64,000 bases of DNA, from the NCBI GenBank assembly GCA_025463605.1, contig JAODAV010000022.1, forward strand, positions 1-64,000, read 5' to 3'. Shown here in pieces: positions 60,337-64,000 of the stretch. Position 1 is the stretch's first letter; each line of letters opens with the position of its first letter. The DNA comes from Rhodoglobus sp. GTDB taxonomy: Bacteria > Actinomycetota > Actinomycetes > Actinomycetales > Microbacteriaceae. The notes beneath the pieces were generated by a model. That model had not been told where the DNA came from and searched no databases. It saw nothing but the letters and a program-made list of their open reading frames with translations. Made by a program: the position numbers and the translations under genes.

Positions 60337-61226
60337 GCACCGACGCATATGTCACCGATGAGGCCAAGGGTCTGAACTGGGAGTTTTGGCTCGGCGACTC
60401 GGGCGAGCGCATGGCTGAGATTGCCGAGTGCACGGTCGACCTGTCGATCGACTCCCCGCCGTTCGAGTCGCTGTACACCTACAGCAACAGCCCCCGCGAC
60501 ATGGGCAACGCGCTCGACCGCCCCGACTTTTTCGCGCAGTTCGGCTACATCATTCGCGAGAAGCTGCGCATCACGAAGCCCGGACGCCTCGCATGCGTGC
60601 ACGTCTCGCAGACAGCGCTCCTCAAGTCGCGCGATGGCTACGTGGGTTTGACCGACTTTCGTGGCGACGTGATCAAGGCGTACCAGGAGGCGGGCTGGAT
60701 CTATTGGGGCGAGGCGACCGTCGACAAAGACCCGCAGGCGCAGGCGATCCGCACCAAGGCGCAGCAGCTCATGTTCGTGTCGAAGAACAAGGACTCGACG
60801 ATCGTCCGCCCCGCAATGGCCGACTACCTGCTCATGTTCAAGAAGCCCGGCGACAACGCGGTGCGCGTCAAGACGGACGTGTCGAACGAGGAGTGGATCG
60901 AGTGGGCACGCCCGGTGTGGCTGGACATCCGCGAAGGCAACACGCTGAACGCGAAGGTGGCCCGCGACAACGACGACGAGCGCCACCTGACTCCGCTGCA
61001 GCTCGATTTCATCGAGCGGTGCGTGCGCCTCTACTCGAACCCCGGCGAGCTGGTCTTCACCGCATTCGGCGGCGTCGGGTCAGAGATGTACGTCGCAGTG
61101 AAGAACGGCCGCCGCGCGCTGGGGATCGAACTCAAGGCGTCGTACTGGGCCACGGGCGTTCGTGAGCTGACCGACCTCGAGATCCGCATGGCGCAGCCAG
61201 TGTGGGACTTCGGTGCCGACACATGA
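60333..61226 (+). CDS. N6-adenine or N4-cytosine DNA methyltransferase (beta class)
   Basis: 297 aa. Catalytic motif IV is DSPPF (40-44), preceding FTAFGGVGSEMY (motif I, FxGxG), an order typical of the beta class. The SPP form is commoner in N4-cytosine enzymes, so specificity is uncertain. Second methylase of the prophage; ATGA overlap with the helicase. Confidence 0.8.
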   Translation: MSTDAYVTDEAKGLNWEFWLGDSGERMAEIAECTVDLSIDSPPFESLYTYSNSPRDMGNALDRPDFFAQFGYIIREKLRITKPGRLACVHVSQTALLKSRDGYVGLTDFRGDVIKAYQEAGWIYWGEATVDKDPQAQAIRTKAQQLMFVSKNKDSTIVRPAMADYLLMFKKPGDNAVRVKTDVSNEEWIEWARPVWLDIREGNTLNAKVARDNDDERHLTPLQLDFIERCVRLYSNPGELVFTAFGGVGSEMYVAVKNGRRALGIELKASYWATGVRELTDLEIRMAQPVWDFGADT

Positions 61227-61423
61227 CGTTCCTAGCGAAGTACCGAGGCGCCTGCGTTGACTGCGACGACGGCGTGAACCCCGGCGAGGAAGTGCAGTAC
61301 CGCGGGGAGGGCGACGACCGGGTGCTGGCCCACGTCACCTGCCCGGAGGCGCGCGTCGAGACCGTGGTGCCGGCCTGCCCGAAGTGCTGGCTCATGCACC
61401 CCGATGGAGCGTGCGACCTGTGA
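61223..61423 (+). CDS. Small phage zinc-binding protein
   Basis: 66 aa. CVDCDDG, then CPEAR and CPKCWLMH give a cluster of Cys pairs. Widespread in actinophages as a hypothetical. Confidence 0.65.
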   Translation: MTFLAKYRGACVDCDDGVNPGEEVQYRGEGDDRVLAHVTCPEARVETVVPACPKCWLMHPDGACDL

Positions 61424-61741
61424 GCGGGGCGACGGCGATCGTGTACGCGGTGTACTGGCCGGAGCGGGGCGTGCTCAAGGTCGGACGCGCGAAGGAGTGG
61501 GCACGCCTGCGAGCCCTCGAGGCGAGCGGTGCCCATGTGCTCATCGAGCTTCGGGATCGCGACCCGCGCGAGGAAGCTGCGGCGCTCCGCGAAATGCGGG
61601 CGGTGTTCCCGCAAGCGTTCGCCGAGGAAGACGATGCCCGCGATCTCATCCCGCGTGGGCGCGGGTTCACCGAGTGCTTCACGGTCGCAGCCGCCGACAT
61701 CGCGCTTGCAGTTCGAACAATTTTCAGAGGGATAGCACGAC
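61420..61741 (+). CDS. GIY-YIG/T5orf172-like domain protein, C-terminal end uncertain
   Basis: Recognisable part is about 107 aa: IVYAVYWPERGVLKVGRAKE resembles a GIY-YIG-type fold of the Mug113/T5orf172 kind. The GTG start overlaps the previous stop. This frame has no stop before 62680, where it runs into the next-but-one gene; a stop one frame over (TAG at 61733-61735) would end it neatly. The end given here is the start of the overlapping gene, not a stop codon. Confidence 0.55.
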
Positions 61742-62314
61742 ATGGTCATGAGCAGACGCAGGGAACTGCCACCGGAGATTCTGTTCGACGAGCGCCTGAC
61801 GATGCCGGACCCGGTGTTCCGGACCGCGATCGGGCTGAGGGCGGACGCAGACAACTGGGGGCGAGGGTCGGCAAACCCGGCCTTGGTGAAGGCGGCGTTC
61901 TGGGCTCTGCGTCACGACATCACGGTCGACGACGTGTTCGATCACCTCGTCCTGCTCCGAGACCTCGGGTACATCCAGCTATACGAGGACGGCGAGCGGT
62001 GGGTGTACCAGATGGCCGACTGGCCTCCGGTATCGCACAAGTCGGACGACCGGTGCAGGTTCCCGGGACCGCCTTCCGGAGAGCGTCCGGAAACCTTCCC
62101 GGCTGGGGAGGAAGAGGGAGAGAGGGAGGGCCGCGAGGACGAGGGTCTCTCCGGAACGCTTCCGGGATACCCACCATCTCGCTACTGCCCGAAGCACCGT
62201 CCGCACGGAACTTTCAACAGATGCGGACCATGCGCCACTGCCCGGGAACGTCACGAGAGGTGGCAGGACGAGCAACTCGATCAAGCCAACGGGGAATTCA
62301 GGGAGGACCGATGA
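61742..62314 (+). CDS. Replication-type winged-helix protein
   Basis: 190 aa. TAIGLRADADNWGRGSANPA, then FWALRHDITVDDVFDHLVLL and LGYIQLYEDGERWVY match actinophage replication-initiator/DnaD-like proteins. A C-terminal CxxH...CGPC knuckle (YCPKHRPHGTFNRCGPC) may be zinc-bound. GAGGG lies 11 bases before the ATG at 61742; an ATG at 61748 is also possible. Confidence 0.7.
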   Translation: MVMSRRRELPPEILFDERLTMPDPVFRTAIGLRADADNWGRGSANPALVKAAFWALRHDITVDDVFDHLVLLRDLGYIQLYEDGERWVYQMADWPPVSHKSDDRCRFPGPPSGERPETFPAGEEEGEREGREDEGLSGTLPGYPPSRYCPKHRPHGTFNRCGPCATARERHERWQDEQLDQANGEFREDR

Positions 62315-62682
62315 CCAAGCATGTGACCGCAGAGGATCTCGAGCGCACCCGCCAGGTGCTGGCCGAACTCGCGCAGCGGCAGGAGGAACTGGGAGCGCAG
62401 CTCGACGACACCGGGTTGGTGGCCTTCGTGGACCGTGCAGACTGGCTCCTCGCACACCGCACACCCGACGAGAGACTCGCTGCCGAACGTCGGTGGGAGA
62501 GGTTGTGCCGCCGCTACGGAATTCCGTACGCCGAGCGGCCAAGGCGGGCGCTGGCCGTCCGCTTCACGAGCCTCTCGGTGCCCAAGGTCCACCACGGACC
62601 GTTAGCCATCACCGAGGACAGGGCTCTGGCGATCGCCCTCGGTGCGAAACCGCAAGAGCATCCCGAACGGAGAACAGCCTGA
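62311..62682 (+). CDS. Phage protein of unknown function
   Basis: 123 aa, basic C-terminal half (RRWERLCRRYGIPYAERPRR). Starts MTKHVTAEDLERT at 62311, with GGGAGG just upstream and an ATGA overlap. In the same frame as the GIY-YIG ORF, but the own ribosome site supports a separate gene. Confidence 0.65.
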   Translation: MTKHVTAEDLERTRQVLAELAQRQEELGAQLDDTGLVAFVDRADWLLAHRTPDERLAAERRWERLCRRYGIPYAERPRRALAVRFTSLSVPKVHHGPLAITEDRALAIALGAKPQEHPERRTA

Positions 62683-63158
62683 TGGCCTACGCAGAGAACA
62701 CCACCGTCGATAGCGCGAAGTCGCGTGCCGAGATCGAGCGCACGTTGGAGCGCTACGGCGCGACGGCGTTCATGTACGGGAGCCAGTCGGAGCGGGCGAT
62801 CGTCGGCTTCGAGATGAAGGGCCGGAATGTGCGCTTCGTCATCCCGCTCCCGGCGCGTGACGATCCGAAGTTCACCGAGTACAGGCAGGGCAACTCGACG
62901 TACCTCCGTGCGGAAAACGTGCAGCGCGACCTTTACGAGAAGGCGGTCAGACAGAAGTGGCGGGCGCTCGCGCTCGTCGTCAAGGCGAAGCTCGAAGCCG
63001 TCGAGTCGGGCATCTCCGTGTTCGAGGAAGAGTTCCTCGCCAACATCGTGCTTCCTGGCGGCCGGACCGTGTACGAGAACGTCGTCGGCTCGATCGAGCA
63101 GGCATACCAGTCGGGCAAGGTCACGGCCTTGCTCCAGATCGAAGGAAAGCAGTCATGA
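62682..63158 (+). CDS. Conserved actinophage protein of unknown function
   Basis: 158 aa. IERTLERYGATAFMYGSQSE, then KWRALALVVKAKLEAVESGI is a pattern seen in many siphophage early regions. TGATG overlap with the previous gene. Confidence 0.7.
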   Translation: MAYAENTTVDSAKSRAEIERTLERYGATAFMYGSQSERAIVGFEMKGRNVRFVIPLPARDDPKFTEYRQGNSTYLRAENVQRDLYEKAVRQKWRALALVVKAKLEAVESGISVFEEEFLANIVLPGGRTVYENVVGSIEQAYQSGKVTALLQIEGKQS

Positions 63159-63316
63159 CGTTCACTCTCACCGACCACCGCGGCAAGCCGAAGCTGATGC
63201 GCGACGGCACACCGTTCAAGTACTCGAGTCGCGCCACGGCGAAGGCGGCGAAGCTGCTGTTCGAGGCGGAGAAGGACTGCATGACCGTGTACCGGATCAC
63301 CGAGGTGGTCTCCTGA
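63155..63316 (+). CDS. Small phage protein
   Basis: 53 aa, basic (RGKPKLMRDG, RATAKAAKLL). ATGA overlap. Unknown. Confidence 0.6.
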   Translation: MTFTLTDHRGKPKLMRDGTPFKYSSRATAKAAKLLFEAEKDCMTVYRITEVVS

Positions 63317-63579
63317 TGGCCGACCAGCGCACTTGCTACGCGGGCGACTTGACCTCGGATGCGATCGGGAAGACCGTCGTCGTCACCTACGGCCCGCCCA
63401 ATCGCCGCACCACGCTTACCGAGGTGCTCACCGCGGTCATGCACCGGAAGGTTGAGGCTGTCGTGTCGACGACGATGTTCTTCCGGGGCACCTCATTCGC
63501 GACGCAGAGCATCCTCGGTCCGTCCCTTGATCAGGGGCTGACTGTCGGGCACACCGAGCAGATAGAGGTGCGGCAGTGA
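63316..63579 (+). CDS. Small phage protein
   Basis: 87 aa, beta-rich (GKTVVVTYGPPNRRTTLTEV). TGATG overlap. Unknown. Confidence 0.6.
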   Translation: MADQRTCYAGDLTSDAIGKTVVVTYGPPNRRTTLTEVLTAVMHRKVEAVVSTTMFFRGTSFATQSILGPSLDQGLTVGHTEQIEVRQ

Positions 63580-63854
63580 TGCGCCTACTGGGTCGCTTCG
63601 TCGCGACGTTGGTCGGTGAGTTCGAGATGCGCATTGCTGAGATCAGGACGGGTGTCGCGCTCGTGGAGGCCGTTGCGGCTGACGAGTTCGAGACCGAGCT
63701 GCGGGTGCTAACGGTGTCGAGGGACGAACGTGAAGGCATCCGCCGGGGTGCGCTCGAACTGGCGAAGCTCGGCATCACCGCCGACGTGGCCGTGACAGCC
63801 GTCCGGCAGTTCCACCTGCGCGAGCACCCGGTCTGGTGGAGGCATGGAACTTGA
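63579..63854 (+). CDS. Small phage protein
   Basis: 91 aa, helical with an acidic core (FETELRVLTVSRDEREGIRR). Start ATG at 63579 in TGATG; a GTG one codon earlier is possible. Confidence 0.6.
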   Translation: MRLLGRFVATLVGEFEMRIAEIRTGVALVEAVAADEFETELRVLTVSRDEREGIRRGALELAKLGITADVAVTAVRQFHLREHPVWWRHGT

Positions 63855-63970
63855 TCGCGGTGATGAAGCAGCGGGGGTCCACGCTCGGGGTCGTGATCGA
63901 GCCGACGATCGAGTACGAGGCGCAGGTCCAGGTGACGGGTGCGTGGCTGACGTGGACGGCTGCGGACTGA
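63851..63970 (+). CDS. Very small phage protein
   Basis: 39 aa from a TTG start overlapping the previous stop (TTGA); an ATG at 63863 would give 35 aa. The sequence (LGVVIEPTIEYEAQVQVTGA) is protein-like and keeps the operon's overlap pattern. Confidence 0.45.
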   Translation: MIAVMKQRGSTLGVVIEPTIEYEAQVQVTGAWLTWTAAD

Positions 63971-64000
63971 TGAGCAACGTGTGGAATCACGTCGAAGAAA
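63970..64000 (+). CDS. Start of the next phage gene (cut by window)
   Basis: ATG at 63970 overlapping the previous stop (TGATG); begins MSNVWNHVEE and runs off the end. Nothing can be said of its function. Confidence 0.45.
   Translation, partial: MSNVWNHVEE

Larger units (their letters stand above)
49404..64000. mobile_element. Prophage, left end (continues past the window)
   Basis: Begins at the tRNA-Lys junction. One leftward repressor gene, then divergent rightward early genes packed with 1-4 base overlaps (ATGA, GTGA, TGATG). Content is lambdoid-style early: excisionase-like protein, small membrane proteins, recombination (exonuclease, Sak4-like ATPase), helicase, HNH, two DNA methyltransferases and a replication-type protein. 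No integrase, capsid, tail or lysis gene is reached. Confidence 0.85.

Noticed and set aside
61742-62310. C-terminal half of the GIY-YIG ORF as real protein
   Set aside because: Gly/Arg-rich low-complexity reading that overlaps a well-formed gene in another frame.
49404-64000. Integrase gene
   Set aside because: No tyrosine or serine recombinase in any frame of the visible prophage; expected at the other end.

Overview
The window is GC-rich chromosomal DNA from an actinobacterium, most likely a member of the Microbacteriaceae. The evidence is a block of actinobacterial genes: mycothiol synthase (mshD), SenX3-RegX3 with PhoU, a GlnR-type orphan regulator, CarD, a fused IspDF, DUF2510 and DUF222-HNH proteins. 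The gene content does not fix the genus. GTG starts and 1-4 base start/stop overlaps are common throughout.

Region 1 (1-19.5 kb) looks like an accessory catabolic island. It carries a 2-oxo acid dehydrogenase (E2, cut by the window edge, and a fused E1 alpha-beta), a VOC protein, two ketopantoate-reductase-like paralogues, a Dabb protein, an XRE-cupin regulator and a ribose-type ABC transporter (two permeases, ATPase, lipoprotein binding protein). It also carries a zinc alcohol dehydrogenase, a 3-hydroxyisobutyrate-dehydrogenase-like enzyme, two related pita-bread (M24) hydrolases that both have Cys at the second metal-ligand Asp, a GntR/FCD regulator and an aldehyde dehydrogenase. The palindrome ATTGnATnCAAT lies upstream of the GntR gene and again in the E1/VOC divergent promoter, which suggests one regulon. 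The substrate is unknown; the order fits import, hydrolysis, alcohol and aldehyde oxidation and oxidative decarboxylation.

Region 2 (19.6-49.4 kb) is core chromosome: rlmB-cysS-ispDF-carD on the minus strand, the phosphate switch regX3-senX3/phoU, a VapBC pair, several small actinobacterial unknowns, gpmA, ygfZ, a nitrobindin-like protein, then glnR-mshD-ppk-mutT1-like-pstSCAB, an enoyl-CoA hydratase and bioY. PHO-box-like 11-bp direct repeats precede pstS and lie between senX3 and phoU, linking the two-component system to its expected targets.

Region 3 (49.4 kb to the right edge) is the left end of a prophage integrated in a tRNA-Lys(UUU) gene. The tRNA is cut just after the anticodon loop, and what follows is phage DNA. 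The last codon and stop of an XRE repressor lie inside the tRNA-identical junction, and an excisionase-like gene diverges from it. No integrase is present here, so it should lie at the other end. This is the arrangement seen in phages with integration-dependent immunity. About 26 tightly overlapping rightward genes follow: small membrane proteins, an ASCH protein, a cysteine-hydrolase-like protein, a YqaJ/lambda-exo-type nuclease, a RecA-like (Sak4-type) ATPase, a DUF2637/SpdB-like membrane protein, a C5 cytosine methyltransferase, HNH protein, SF2 helicase, an amino-methyltransferase, a GIY-YIG-like ORF and a replication-type winged-helix protein. Structural genes are not reached.
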